The notes: generated from the sequence alone by a model not told the origin. DNA of 64,000 nt from Paenibacillus fonticola DSM 21315 (GCF_000381905.1 NZ_KB907270.1:1-64000), one strand, 5' to 3'. Positions 8,729-18,339 are shown, numbered from the stretch's first letter. Numbers and translations: made by a program.

Positions 8729-9484
8729 TCAATATTTATTCAATAAATTAATATATAATTTTCCCTGATGGTTGATCGAGCAGAAAAAAACTTCCTTGAA
8801 GTCCTTAACGCCTCTTGCTTGAATTTGATTTTTCAACCAAAAACGGGTTTTTCCAATTTTGTCCAAATTCTCACTTTGAACTTTGCCGTCCATTATAAGC
8901 GACAAAGGGATTTCCTCATATCTGATTTTCGGGAGCACGGGGTTCCTTTTTTTATCTTCCCATGCTTCGCTATCCTTATTGCGTTGGCAGTCGCTATCGC
9001 TGCCAAATTCTCTTAAGTTTTTGGGCATAACACTCAATTGCCCGCTCGTCTCCAGCACGGCAAACTCCACATCAGCCACATTATCAATATTGTTGGCTCG
9101 CAAGTGCATAAGCAGATCATCGAGATTATAACGCTGTCTTTTCATTTCTTGCCGGTTAATTCGGCCATCCTCTATGATGACACTCGGCTTCCCGTCAAAC
9201 AAAAAGCGAATACGACGGCTGCGGAGCGATATCATTGCAATGGCGATTTGAATGAAAAGCAGGGTCAGCATAGGAACAAATCCGTCATATAAGGGACGCT
9301 GCATATCTTCAATCGCAAATACGGCGATTTCGGCAATCATAACTGAAATCACTAAGTCGAAGATCGATAATTCGCCAATTTCTCTTTTCCCCATTATTCG
9401 CATCACAGCAAATGCTGAGAAATACATGAGTACGGTTCGAAGTACAAGCGAAATGAGATGATCAGTCAAGTCGATTCCCTCCAT
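8729..9484 (-). CDS. DUF421 (YetF/YrbG family) membrane protein
   Basis: About 251 residues. Three N-terminal TM segments are followed by the conserved RIMGKREIGELSIFDLVISV and then a soluble tail holding DGKPSVIIEDG and NLDDLLMHLR, the two halves of the DUF421 domain. Members of this group in spore formers affect spore or membrane properties; the precise role is unknown. The start is ATG at 9484, because the upstream in-frame TTG gives an atypical Pro-rich start. It is convergent with spoVB with only three bases between the stops. Confidence 0.88.
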   Translation of the reverse strand: MEGIDLTDHLISLVLRTVLMYFSAFAVMRIMGKREIGELSIFDLVISVMIAEIAVFAIEDMQRPLYDGFVPMLTLLFIQIAIAMISLRSRRIRFLFDGKPSVIIEDGRINRQEMKRQRYNLDDLLMHLRANNIDNVADVEFAVLETSGQLSVMPKNLREFGSDSDCQRNKDSEAWEDKKRNPVLPKIRYEEIPLSLIMDGKVQSENLDKIGKTRFWLKNQIQARGVKDFKEVFFCSINHQGKLYINLLNKY

Positions 9485-9688
9485 AACAAATTTACCTGGT
9501 ACGGGCAAAGCATTATACTGATATTCTGGCCTTCTCTAGTGATAACCATGCGAAGCACGTTTTGTTCAAAATGCGGCTTCATTGGCAATTTAGCCCTTTC
9601 ATTGCTTGCAAAATTTTTTTCTCAATTGTAATAAACCTGCGGGCTTGACCATACAATGGTCATATCAATTAATTAGGAGGAACGAGCC

Positions 9689-10084
9689 ATGGATTTCTTC
9701 CGCCGCTTGATGTCATTCCGGCTTTCACACCCCACCCTTTCCGGCTTATGGTACGCGTTCTTATGGATGATGATCGGAGCCTTCGTCTTATCTCTGCTCC
9801 TGCAAACGGGGGTACTGGAAGAGCACAATCTTACTTGGCATACTTATATCGTACATTCAGCAGCCTTATTGGGAGGAGGGGTCACCTCCGGAAGGCGGGC
9901 CGGACATAAGGGATGGTACCAAGGCTCTCTCACGGGGCTTTTTTATGGCATAATCATTCTGTGCATCAGCTTCCTTGCTCTGGACAATTCACTTAGTCTG
10001 ACCGACCTTTCTTTACTTCTCCCCGCTGTTCTCACCGGCGCTTTAGGCGGCATGTTTGGGGTCAATTTGCGAAAGAAAAATTAG
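9689..10084 (+). CDS. TIGR04086-type (YrzE-like) four-TM membrane protein
   Basis: 131 residues with four predicted TM helices and a Gly-rich centre (LLGGGVTSGRRAGHKGW). The length, topology and position between yetF-type and yajC genes match B. subtilis yrzE. TTAGGAGGAACGAG precedes the ATG. Function is not established for this family. It is transcribed against the surrounding minus-strand genes. Confidence 0.8.
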   Translation: MDFFRRLMSFRLSHPTLSGLWYAFLWMMIGAFVLSLLLQTGVLEEHNLTWHTYIVHSAALLGGGVTSGRRAGHKGWYQGSLTGLFYGIIILCISFLALDNSLSLTDLSLLLPAVLTGALGGMFGVNLRKKN

Positions 10085-10111
10085 GTATAGGAGCATATCA
10101 AACTACTGGCT

Positions 10112-10147
10112 GCCAAAAAAAGCAAAAAGAGCCTGCAACAGGCTCTT
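10112..10147 (-). terminator. Intrinsic terminator after yajC
   Basis: AAGAGCCTG (127-135 of the 10 kb block) pairs perfectly with CAGGCTCTT around a 3-base loop. The minus strand then reads TTTGCTTTTTTTGG. It closes the ruvC-to-yajC run and also faces the end of the plus-strand membrane gene. Confidence 0.75.
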
Positions 10148-10181
10148 CTAATTATTTCTGACTTGTGTAGCATGCAGATGA

Positions 10182-10499
10182 TTATGATTCGGATGTAGCT
10201 TCCGAAGTGACGCTATGGCTGATGGCGTTACGCTCGAAGGTCAGCTTGGTCGCGTCATTTACAAGAAGAATGACCGTATCTTCGGTCAACGATACAATCG
10301 TGCCATGCAATCCGCCAATCGTCACGATCTTATCACCCTTTTTGAGCGCTCTCAACATCGTGTTACGAGTTTGCTGCTTCTTCTTCTGAGGACGAATCAA
10401 CAGAAAGTAGAAGACAATAAACATAATGGCAAACGGAACAATCAAAGTTAGAATCGAATTTCCTGCCGTCGGAGGTGCGGCTGCTAAATATTGGTACAT
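10182..10499 (-). CDS. yajC: Preprotein translocase subunit YajC
   Basis: 105-residue single-TM protein associated with SecDF. The TM covers about residues 18-38 and ends in the family hallmark FYFLLIRPQKKKQ; the basic stretch is followed by LKKGDKIVTIGGLHGTIVSL. AAGGGGATATGT precedes the ATG. It directly follows tgt, a conserved tgt-yajC pairing. Confidence 0.95.
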   Translation of the reverse strand: MYQYLAAAPPTAGNSILTLIVPFAIMFIVFYFLLIRPQKKKQQTRNTMLRALKKGDKIVTIGGLHGTIVSLTEDTVILLVNDATKLTFERNAISHSVTSEATSES

Positions 10500-10532
10500 A
10501 CATATCCCCTTTTCGCCTAATATCTGTTATTC

Positions 10533-11681
10533 CTAAAAACCTTTCTCATTGCCAAACAAGCCATACTTCTCAAAAAACTCATCCCGGAAGTCGAGCAGCC
10601 TGTCATCCATAATCGCCTGACGAACTTGGCTCATCAGGTTAATCAAAAAGTACAGGTTGTGATATGTAGTCAATCGAAGACCGAATGTCTCATCACTCTT
10701 GATCAGGTGCCGCAAATAAGCTCTGGAGTAATTACGGCAAGTGTAGCAGCCGCATTCTGGATCCAGCGGTCCAAAATCATTAGCATATTGAGCGTTGCGC
10801 ACGACCAGTCTGCCCTGACTCGTCATTGTTGTACCGTTACGGGCAATCCGAGTGGGCAGTACGCAATCGAACATATCCACTCCCCGAATGGAGCCTTCAA
10901 TTAATGCATCAGGCGATCCCACGCCCATTAAATAACGGGGCTTGTTCGTTGGGAGCAAAGGCACGGTGTAATCAAGCACCTCATACATCAAGTGTTTAGG
11001 CTCACCTACACTCAATCCACCAATAGCATACCCCGGGAAATCCAGTGAAGTCAAATCCTTTGCACTCTGTTTGCGCAAATCTTCAAACATACCGCCTTGT
11101 ACGATCGCGAACAGTCCTTGATCGTGGGGCCGGGCATGACTTTTCAGGCAGCGTTCCGCCCAGCGCGAGGTGCGTTCCATCGATTTTTTTACATAGTCGT
11201 ATTCTGCCGGATAAGGAGCACATTCGTCAAAAGCCATCATAATATCAGGGCCCAGGGCGTTCTGAATTTCCATGGCCACCTCCGGTGACAGAAACAGCTT
11301 GTCTCCATTCAAATGAGAACGAAAATGCACCCCTTCCTCCGTTATTTTGCGCATCTCGCTCAATGAAAACACTTGAAATCCGCCGCTGTCCGTCAAAATC
11401 GGCCGGTCCCAATTCATGAATTTATGCAGCCCGCCCGCCTCACGAATAATTTCATGTCCCGGCCGCAGAAACAAATGATACGTATTGCTTAAAATAATTT
11501 GCGCATTCATTTCCTTCAGCTCTTCAGGGCTCATCGTTTTCACAGTCGCTTGGGTACCCACCGGCATAAATATCGGCGTTTCGATCACGCCATGCGGCGT
11601 ATGAACCCGTCCCAGCCGGGCGCCGGACTGCTTGCATGTCTTAATGTGTTCGTAGGTTATTGCTGCTGCCAATATAATCAA
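10533..11681 (-). CDS. tgt: tRNA-guanine transglycosylase
   Basis: Exchanges the wobble guanine of GUN tRNAs for preQ1. The TIM-barrel protein has the catalytic Asp in ILTDSGGFQVFS (Asp98), FDECAPYP, the substrate loop GGLSVGEP, the second catalytic Asp in GVDMFDCVLPTR and the zinc site CGCYTC followed by a distal His. The start is uncertain: the frame begins at TTG 11681 with AGAGG only four bases away, and another TTG at 11672 gives the more family-like AAAITYEHIKTCK. It lies in the queA-tgt-yajC order, so the queuosine steps are co-transcribed. Confidence 0.96.
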   Translation of the reverse strand: MIILAAAITYEHIKTCKQSGARLGRVHTPHGVIETPIFMPVGTQATVKTMSPEELKEMNAQIILSNTYHLFLRPGHEIIREAGGLHKFMNWDRPILTDSGGFQVFSLSEMRKITEEGVHFRSHLNGDKLFLSPEVAMEIQNALGPDIMMAFDECAPYPAEYDYVKKSMERTSRWAERCLKSHARPHDQGLFAIVQGGMFEDLRKQSAKDLTSLDFPGYAIGGLSVGEPKHLMYEVLDYTVPLLPTNKPRYLMGVGSPDALIEGSIRGVDMFDCVLPTRIARNGTTMTSQGRLVVRNAQYANDFGPLDPECGCYTCRNYSRAYLRHLIKSDETFGLRLTTYHNLYFLINLMSQVRQAIMDDRLLDFRDEFFEKYGLFGNEKGF

Positions 11682-11695
11682 CCATCCTCTTAACC

Positions 11696-12724
11696 TTAAT
11701 ATATAAACATCGCGTCTCCGAAACTGAAGAAGCGGTATTTCTGCTCCACAGCTTCGCGATAGGCATTCAGTATATGCTCTCTTCCAGTAAAGGCACTGAC
11801 AAGCATGACCAGGGTAGATTTGGGTAAGTGGAAGTTCGTCAGCAAGGCGTCCACCAGCTTAAAAGTATAACCAGGATAAATAAATATACCTGTCCAGCCG
11901 CTCATTGCCCTGACTGGCCCTTCGCCGCACTGTCCCGCTACGGTCTCCAGCGTTCGGGCCGAGGTCGTTCCTACGGCGATTACCCGCCCCCCTCTGGCCT
12001 TGGTTTCATTCAACAGCTGAGCCGTCTCTTCCGTCAAAATATAATACTCCTCATGCATCACATGGTCTTCCACCCGTTCTACTGACATCGGGCGAAATGT
12101 GCCAAGGCCTACATGCAATGTAACAAAGGCAATATCAGCCCCTTTACTCCGGACCTGTTCCAGCAGCTCCTGTGTAAAGTGCAGACCGGCTGTCGGAGCA
12201 GCCGCTGAACCTTCATGCTTCGAGTACACCGTCTGGTAGCGCTCACGATCATCCAGCTTCTCCTTGATATAAGGAGGCAGCGGCATTTGACCCAACCGAT
12301 CTAGTATTTCATGAAAAATACCTTCATAGGAAAAGGATAATACGCGTTCCCCCATATCCCCTTCGCTTTCGATCGTTGCCGTCAGCTCATCTCCAAACGT
12401 AATTACTGCGCCGGTCTTCAGCTTCTTTCCTGGTTTGACCAGCGCTTCCCACCGGTCATGCCCTAAATTTTTGAGCAGCAAAACTTCCGCCTTGGCACCG
12501 GTATTCTGTTTCATGCCAAACAGTCTTGCCGGAATTACCCGCGTATCATTCAAGACAAGCGTATCTCCCGGCTGTAAATATTCAAGAATCTCTGGAAAAA
12601 TATGGTGCTGTATAGCGCCGCTGGCTTTATTTAAAGTCAACAACCGGGAGGCGCTTCGCTCTGCAAGCGGGGTTTGGGCTATAAGCTCCTCTGGCAGTTC
12701 AAAGTCGTACAAATCCACGTTCAT
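11696..12724 (-). CDS. queA: S-adenosylmethionine:tRNA ribosyltransferase-isomerase
   Basis: Transfers and rearranges the ribosyl part of SAM onto preQ1-tRNA to make epoxyqueuosine. About 342 residues from ATG 12724; the longer frame upstream overlaps the previous gene and is not family-like, whereas MNVDLYDFELPEELIAQ is. Other conserved blocks are LVLNDTRVIPARL, GSAAAPTAGLHF, HVGLGTFRPM and TNFHLPKSTLVMLVSA. An AAGGAATGA lies a little far upstream (about 14 bases). It is followed at once by tgt. Confidence 0.96.
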   Translation of the reverse strand: MNVDLYDFELPEELIAQTPLAERSASRLLTLNKASGAIQHHIFPEILEYLQPGDTLVLNDTRVIPARLFGMKQNTGAKAEVLLLKNLGHDRWEALVKPGKKLKTGAVITFGDELTATIESEGDMGERVLSFSYEGIFHEILDRLGQMPLPPYIKEKLDDRERYQTVYSKHEGSAAAPTAGLHFTQELLEQVRSKGADIAFVTLHVGLGTFRPMSVERVEDHVMHEEYYILTEETAQLLNETKARGGRVIAVGTTSARTLETVAGQCGEGPVRAMSGWTGIFIYPGYTFKLVDALLTNFHLPKSTLVMLVSAFTGREHILNAYREAVEQKYRFFSFGDAMFIY

Positions 12725-12734
12725 ATTAGTGTAC

Positions 12735-14855
12735 TCATTCCTTAACGATAGTGACATTCTGATAATAGTGTTGCAAGATGTCCCTGTAATCATACCCGGC
12801 GTCGGCCATTCCTTTAGCTCCCCATTGGGATAATCCTAGGCCGTGTCCGTTGCCGTAGCCAATAAACAGGAATTGATTGCTCTGATCCACTGTCCGAGCC
12901 GCAGCATCGGCTCCCATAACGACCATACTGCCGCCGCTCCACGACGTTACGCCAGCAGAAGACAGCACAGGCGTACCGGATGTTGCCGTACCGGAGACGG
13001 CAGTTCCGCCAGCGCCCAGTACAGTATATCTTCCGGTAGCCGCAATATCAAACAGGGTGCTTGGCAGTCCGCCCAATACCGAGCGAAATAAATCCGGGTA
13101 TTTCACATCGATAATTTGCCCGTTCGCTTTCATCTGTGTAACCCGCCCGGACTGCCCGCGCTGGGTAATTTCCAAATTCAGGATGGGCGAAGGCACCTCG
13201 GTTGCTGTTCTGCCCTTGAGCGATTTCAGCAATTCATCTGACGTATAAGGTCCGCGAATCCAGGAATAGCTATTGGATTCAGCAACTATGCCTAGAATCA
13301 CCGCCTGATCACCGGGATTCATTTGCGCCACGGGGCTAACGTCCGCTTGAATGAGCGGAATAGGGCGCACATTCGTACTGTTCGCGGTTACTGTCAGCTT
13401 CGATAAGCCTGCTGCTGTCGTATCTCCGGTAAGCTTGGTATTATCCTCCCGGATGTAGCCTGTTTTTCCGTTAGAAAGCAGCACATGGTACCATGATTTC
13501 AAATCCGCTTGTGCCGCCTTGTCTTCTTCGCTGAGAGTGCTGGAAAAAATGGAATTAGGGTTGTTCCATACTTCGGATGAATCAGCCGTCATCCCTCCGC
13601 TGTTGGACGAGAAGATGGCCTCCACAATCCGGTCACCCGATTTGATAACTTCCCCTGCCGTGCTGTTCACGGCCTGGATAATACTGTCCACTTCCCGGTC
13701 TACTCCGTTATAAACTTGGCTTAAGGTCGTATCAACCAGACCCGCCACCTTAAATTTATTTCCGGCATCATGATAAAGAGCATAGCTGCGCGCTGCCACA
13801 GCCTGTGCCTTCAAAGCTTCCGCAGGCCAGGAGCTGGGCACTTCCGCAGCTACGACGGAATACAAATACTGCTCCAGAGGGACCTCATTTACAAGCGCCA
13901 ATTGACCGTTCACGGCACTGATCTCAAAATCTCCCCGGTATTTACGGGCCGATCTCTCCGCGACCTGGATCGTAGAGTCATCGCTATCGCTCACGATAAA
14001 CTTGGCCTCCGCACCGCTTACGGCATAATGATCGATTGCCTTAGGCCCGTTTGTATCCAGTGTCACATCCCGATGAACGATGAGAGCAGGTGCCTGAGGA
14101 TCGACCGGCATTAAATTTATTTGCGGTTGAGCTTGGACAATCTGCGCCTTCAAGGAGGCCAATCCCGCCTCGTTAACAGCTCCTCCAACCCACACGGCAA
14201 ATTGGCTTGGTCCGGTCATAACAACCCGCGCTTCTATTTCAGGGATGGCAATCGCTTGACGGTAATTTTCAGCTTCCGCTCTGCTTCCAAACACACCCGC
14301 AGCGTAATAGTAGCCACCATATATAGAAGGCTGCTGACTGCCCGCTGCTCCTGCAAGCGCCCCTGCTACGCGCGTTACAGCCTGCTGCGCTTCTTCCACA
14401 CTAGCATAGGGGCCGGTATATATTTGATAAACCGTATTCCCCCCTTGCTCAGTCGCAATCGCCATTGGCTTATCCGTACCTGTCTGCAGCTTCTTGACCG
14501 TCGCGGCGACCGTCTGCCAGTCCGTGCTTTCAAGCGCCTTGACTTTAATCCCGTCCACGCTGAAGCGTACCTGCTCGCCTGCAGCAAATCCAAGCCAGTT
14601 CACTGCTCCCGCAGCACTTAGCGGCCCAGTTTGCCACGCCGATTCCGCCTTTAGCGTTACGGCAGGGACGACCGATTTATAAGTACTCCCCATATCCAAA
14701 TACATCGCCACGCGAACATGCGAATTAGACATTTCATCCGCCTCGGCCCGAGGCTGAAATAACCCGCTAATCAATATTCCCGCAAACAAAGCAGCGGCCC
14801 ATTTACACTTCACACCTGCATGTTTGTGGTTCCGTCTTAAAATTGATCCCTTCAC
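12735..14855 (-). CDS. SpoIID/LytB-domain protein with SPOR-like repeats
   Basis: Secreted or membrane-anchored protein of about 706 residues, related to the amidase enhancer/lytic SpoIID family that acts on sporulation or cell-wall peptidoglycan. There is an N-terminal signal segment (CKWAAALFAGILISGLF). Two SPOR-like stretches follow (YQIYTGPYASVEEAQQAV and YYAAGVFGSRAEAENYRQ). The SpoIID core has VPLEQYLYSVVAAEVPSSW, LKAQAVAARSYAL and, at the end, GNGHGLGLSQWGAKGMA. The GTG at 14855 is chosen because AAGGAGGA lies about nine bases before it. It sits between ruvB and queA. Confidence 0.85.
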   Translation of the reverse strand: MKGSILRRNHKHAGVKCKWAAALFAGILISGLFQPRAEADEMSNSHVRVAMYLDMGSTYKSVVPAVTLKAESAWQTGPLSAAGAVNWLGFAAGEQVRFSVDGIKVKALESTDWQTVAATVKKLQTGTDKPMAIATEQGGNTVYQIYTGPYASVEEAQQAVTRVAGALAGAAGSQQPSIYGGYYYAAGVFGSRAEAENYRQAIAIPEIEARVVMTGPSQFAVWVGGAVNEAGLASLKAQIVQAQPQINLMPVDPQAPALIVHRDVTLDTNGPKAIDHYAVSGAEAKFIVSDSDDSTIQVAERSARKYRGDFEISAVNGQLALVNEVPLEQYLYSVVAAEVPSSWPAEALKAQAVAARSYALYHDAGNKFKVAGLVDTTLSQVYNGVDREVDSIIQAVNSTAGEVIKSGDRIVEAIFSSNSGGMTADSSEVWNNPNSIFSSTLSEEDKAAQADLKSWYHVLLSNGKTGYIREDNTKLTGDTTAAGLSKLTVTANSTNVRPIPLIQADVSPVAQMNPGDQAVILGIVAESNSYSWIRGPYTSDELLKSLKGRTATEVPSPILNLEITQRGQSGRVTQMKANGQIIDVKYPDLFRSVLGGLPSTLFDIAATGRYTVLGAGGTAVSGTATSGTPVLSSAGVTSWSGGSMVVMGADAAARTVDQSNQFLFIGYGNGHGLGLSQWGAKGMADAGYDYRDILQHYYQNVTIVKE

Positions 14856-14911
14856 GCTCCGTCGTCCTCCTTCATCCATGCAATTTGCTGTAACTCCCCC
14901 GAGGTGTCCAC

Positions 14912-15919
14912 TTATGATTCCGCTGGCATTGGCAAGCCTAAATGCTGATAAGCAGCAGGCGTTGCCACTCTGCCGCGCGGCGTTCGCTGCAAATAACCGA
15001 TCTGGAGCAAATAAGGCTCATACACATCCTCAATCGTCTGGCCCTCTTCACCGATCGTAGCCGCGATCGTATCCAAACCGACCGGACCGCCTCGAAAATT
15101 CATAATCATCGTACGGAGCATCTTATGATCAATCAAATCCAGTCCCATCGGATCGACCTGCAGCATGTGCAGAGCTTCCTTGGCAATCTCGACCGTAATG
15201 TGGCCGTCTCCCCGGACTTGAGCATAATCCCGGACACGCTTAAGCAGACGATTGGCAATCCGCGGCGTTCCCCTGGAACGAAGCGCGATTTCGTTCGCCG
15301 CATCCCCTATAATATCGATGCCGAAAATATCTGCCCCCCGGCTCACAATGTAGCTGAGCTCGTCCACCGTATAAAATTCCAAGCGGCTCACAACGCCAAA
15401 ACGGTCGCGCAGCGGAGCTGACAGCAGGCCTGCTCTAGTGGTCGCCCCGACCAGTGTGAACGGAGGCAAATCCAGCCGTACCGACCGGGCGCTCGGCCCT
15501 TTGCCGATCATAATATCCAGGGCGAAATCCTCCATCGCCGGATACAGCACTTCCTCTACGGTCCGGTGCAGTCTATGGATTTCATCAATAAAGAGAACGT
15601 CCCCTTCCTGCAAATTCGTCAAAAGCGCCGCCAAATCCCCCGGCCGCTCGATTGCCGGACCTGATGTAGTACGCAGGTTGACACCCAATTCATTGGCGAT
15701 AATGTTGGCCAGCGTTGTTTTTCCGAGGCCTGGCGGCCCGTACAATAGCACGTGATCCAGTGCTTCATTCCGCATTTTTGCCGCTTCAATATATATTTTC
15801 AAGTTTTCTTTAATCTGGTTCTGCCCTATATACTCCGCTAAAAAACGGGGACGAAGACTAAGCTCCACCGCCTGCTCTTCCATCATTAAGTTCGCGGATA
15901 TGATCCGGTCTTCCATCAT
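14912..15919 (-). CDS. ruvB: Holliday junction branch migration helicase RuvB
   Basis: AAA+ motor that drives branch migration with RuvA. The 335-residue protein has Walker A GPPGLGKTT (61-69), Walker B VLFIDEIHRL, sensor GATTRAG, an arginine finger region LRDRFG, and the C-terminal winged helix DVYEPYLLQIGYLQRTPRG. ruvA is 30 bases upstream, consistent with a ruvC-ruvA-ruvB operon. Confidence 0.98.
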   Translation of the reverse strand: MMEDRIISANLMMEEQAVELSLRPRFLAEYIGQNQIKENLKIYIEAAKMRNEALDHVLLYGPPGLGKTTLANIIANELGVNLRTTSGPAIERPGDLAALLTNLQEGDVLFIDEIHRLHRTVEEVLYPAMEDFALDIMIGKGPSARSVRLDLPPFTLVGATTRAGLLSAPLRDRFGVVSRLEFYTVDELSYIVSRGADIFGIDIIGDAANEIALRSRGTPRIANRLLKRVRDYAQVRGDGHITVEIAKEALHMLQVDPMGLDLIDHKMLRTMIMNFRGGPVGLDTIAATIGEEGQTIEDVYEPYLLQIGYLQRTPRGRVATPAAYQHLGLPMPAES

Positions 15920-15949
15920 GGCTTTCCCGCTCCTTCCCCTTTAACCTGG

Positions 15950-16567
15950 TCAACCTGCGTAAAGCAGCTTGAGCGCTTTTTTCATGACCGAATCCACTTC
16001 TTCGTCCGGTTTGACCGAATCTTTCAGCTGGTTCCACACCCGGTCAAGCTCGGCATCCGTATACCCCAGCGCCTTGAGGCCATCCCTCGCCTCCGGCCAT
16101 CCCGGATTCAGCCCGGTTTCCTCAAAATCAGACGGCAGCTCGTCAAAGAGGGAAGGCCCCCCCAACCCGTCGAGCTTATCCTTCAAATCGAGAATCATCC
16201 GCTGAGCCGTCTTCTTGCCGATCCCCGGCAGCTTGATCAGAAAGCTGATATTTTCCTGCTGGATCGCCGCTACGACGTTATCCGGGTGTCCGCCGCTTAG
16301 TATGCCTAACGCTACGCGAGGACCAATGCCCGAAACCTCAATCAGCTTTCGAAACAGCCTTTGCTCCTCTCTCGTCGGAAACCCATATAACAAAATGGCG
16401 TCATCCCGCACATGGTGGTGAGTATATGCGGTAACCGCCTGTTCGCCTTTGGCAGCAGCAAATGCATAGGGATTCGGGCAGTAAATCCGATAGCCGATCC
16501 CTTGAACCTCCAGCACGACATAATCATTTTCCAAATGGGCTACCTGGCCCCGTACAAAATCTATCAT
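15950..16567 (-). CDS. ruvA: Holliday junction DNA helicase subunit RuvA
   Basis: About 205 residues. Domain I starts MIDFVRGQVAHLENDYVVLE, followed by two helix-hairpin-helix units including LIEVSGIGPRVALGIL and LIKLPGIGKKTAQRMI, and a C-terminal domain III that contacts RuvB (GLKALGYTDAELDRV). The ATG at 16567 overlaps the ruvC stop as ATGA, so translation is likely coupled; longer upstream codons are just ruvC sequence in another frame. Confidence 0.97.
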   Translation of the reverse strand: MIDFVRGQVAHLENDYVVLEVQGIGYRIYCPNPYAFAAAKGEQAVTAYTHHHVRDDAILLYGFPTREEQRLFRKLIEVSGIGPRVALGILSGGHPDNVVAAIQQENISFLIKLPGIGKKTAQRMILDLKDKLDGLGGPSLFDELPSDFEETGLNPGWPEARDGLKALGYTDAELDRVWNQLKDSVKPDEEVDSVMKKALKLLYAG

Positions 16568-17067
16568 GACCTCAGTACCTCGTTTAACTTCGAATTTAAT
16601 GTGTAAGAATGCGCATGGCAAACCGCCACGGCAAGCGCATCGGCTACATCGTCCGGCTTCGGAATCGCCTGGAGCTTCAAGAACATCCGGGTCATCTCCT
16701 GCACCTGTCTTTTCTCAGCCTTGCCATATCCGACCATCGCCTGTTTGATCTGCATCGGCGTATATTCGGCAATGGGCAATCCCCGCTGGGCCGCTGCCAA
16801 AACAATTACGCCCCTCGCCTGGCTTACCGACATTGCTGTCGTTACATTCCGATTGAAAAACAGCTTCTCCAAAGCTACCGCGTCCGGCTTATACTTATCC
16901 ATCAGCTGAACTATTCCTTCATACACATGAAGCAGCCGCTCCTCTTCAGGAGTATGTGCTTCCGTCTGGATGCATCCATACTGCACAGGAACGCATTTGC
17001 TGCCTTGTTTATCAATAAAGCCGAAACCGACAATTGCAATGCCGGGGTCAATTCCTAATATTCGCAA
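16564..17067 (-). CDS. ruvC: Crossover junction endodeoxyribonuclease RuvC
   Basis: Resolves Holliday junctions as a dimer. From TTG 17067 the product is 167 residues, the family length, and begins with the first catalytic Asp in RILGIDPG. Other acidic active-site motifs are VALEKLFF and DDVADALAVAVCH. GGGAGAG lies seven bases before the TTG; the upstream open frame to 17136 lacks family similarity. It is the first gene of ruvC-ruvA-ruvB. Confidence 0.96.
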   Translation of the reverse strand: MRILGIDPGIAIVGFGFIDKQGSKCVPVQYGCIQTEAHTPEEERLLHVYEGIVQLMDKYKPDAVALEKLFFNRNVTTAMSVSQARGVIVLAAAQRGLPIAEYTPMQIKQAMVGYGKAEKRQVQEMTRMFLKLQAIPKPDDVADALAVAVCHAHSYTLNSKLNEVLRS

Positions 17068-17250
17068 GCTTAATCTCTCCCTGTTTGTTACGGCTTCACT
17101 TCTTCTCCCATTCACGAACAGAAGGAAGTTTTTCACGAACTCAGTCCATAAGAAAGCCTATGTCCGCATAACCGAACATATGTATTCACTTTATTATAAC
17201 AAAAGAATCCATCCTGTTGAGGAAAATCTTTGTAGAACCTTTCAAAGCCA

Positions 17251-17305
17251 GCAAAAAAGGGGTTGTCCAGAAGTCAGTTTTGACTGACTCTCTGGACAAC
17301 CCCTT
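17251..17305 (-). terminator. Long palindrome with T-run, terminator-like or MITE-like
   Basis: AAGGGGTTGTCCAGA at 17257-17271 pairs with TCTGGACAACCCCTT at 17291-17305. The inner AGTCAG/CTGACT also pairs, giving an almost perfect 49-base hairpin with a 6-base loop. Downstream on the minus strand is TTTTTTGC. It lies 325 bases beyond the end of bofC. Confidence 0.55.
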
Positions 17306-17472
17306 AATCTTCACAGGATGGCTTGGAGGAGTGGATTTGGTGAGAGTGGTGAGAGTGATGGAGTTGGCAGAACTCGCGGGACTGCTCACCCGCAACGGAC
17401 AGGTGATCCGCTATTTGTTGAAATTGGACCTTTTTCGCTATGCTACGGACACTGGTTCCGTTATTCGACCAA

Positions 17473-17574
17473 ATGGACTGCAATAAACAAGTTTTTTGGA
17501 GCAATAGCGGAACGTAGGTCCGTTAACTCTCGAGATTCCTCGTTATTTCATAAATAACGTTCCCTGTGTCCGTT
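17473..17574 (+). repeat. Dispersed intergenic repeat, copy 1
   Basis: About 100 bases running from TGGACTGCAATAAACAAG through GAACGTAGGTCCGTTA and ATTCCTCGTTATTTCA to TGTGTCCGTT. An inverted copy lies at 23486-23588, roughly 85 percent identical by eye. No coding frame is convincing. It occupies the gap between ruvC and bofC. Confidence 0.8.
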
Positions 17575-17631
17575 CAAGCCTGCATATACCCAGTTGCCCT
17601 GCCAGCCCTAATGATCGGCAGTATATACGCT

Positions 17632-18339
17632 TTATTCTTCTCTTTGCTGCATAACTTTCTTAGCTGGCGTAGCGGCAAATTCACTAAACGTTGACAGCAC
17701 GCTGTTATATTCATCCAAATCCTGAATGCGAATCCCTTCATGAAGATGAAGCAGAACGTCTGGAGGGAGTGAGCTTTCCATTGTTTCTACATCCAGCTGA
17801 AAGAAAGTTTTTAATACTTTTTGCTTATCCGGCGGCCCGTCAAATAAACTGAAGTTGCCCTGCGGATCGATGCCAAAATACCCGTTTTTTTTGCATGTCT
17901 CCGACAATTCATTGATGTGCTGTTCAAACCATACATCGCCTTCAGGACCAATTCGTGCATGCCAGTCTGGATGTTCACCGTATACTTTAACGATTTCCTC
18001 CCGGGTCATCGTCCCAAGGACAGTGCTTTCTTGTCCACAAGCATATATTTTGTTCAATCGGACGGTCCGCGGTTGATCGTTAAGCTCTAATTGCTTGAGC
18101 CAATCATTTGCTTCTGTAGAGCTTTCCCGCTTTTCTGCCCCTCCGGCAGCTTCTTTAATTTTCCCCAGTGTTTCAAGCGCGATCGGTTTCTTCGCCATTA
18201 AATGTTCCATTTGATCGGACAGCAGCAGCCCAATGCAGGCCATCACCGTAACCAATCCACAGCCGCCAATCGTCCAAATCGCACGTCTCCATCTTCTCCA
18301 GCGACGTCTCATGTATTTTTTGATACGGAAGATATTCAC
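17632..18339 (-). CDS. bofC: Intercompartmental signalling protein BofC
   Basis: Forespore-made regulator that restrains SpoIVB signalling in pro-sigma-K activation. 235 residues: a basic N-terminus, one TM/signal segment (about 22-42) and the BofC C-terminal domain with TVRLNKIYACGQEST, SETCKKNGYFGIDPQGNFSLF and TFFQLDVETMESSLP. Start is GTG 18339 with AAGGGG six bases upstream. Position next to ruvCAB matches B. subtilis and supports the call. Confidence 0.9.
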   Translation of the reverse strand: MNIFRIKKYMRRRWRRWRRAIWTIGGCGLVTVMACIGLLLSDQMEHLMAKKPIALETLGKIKEAAGGAEKRESSTEANDWLKQLELNDQPRTVRLNKIYACGQESTVLGTMTREEIVKVYGEHPDWHARIGPEGDVWFEQHINELSETCKKNGYFGIDPQGNFSLFDGPPDKQKVLKTFFQLDVETMESSLPPDVLLHLHEGIRIQDLDEYNSVLSTFSEFAATPAKKVMQQREE

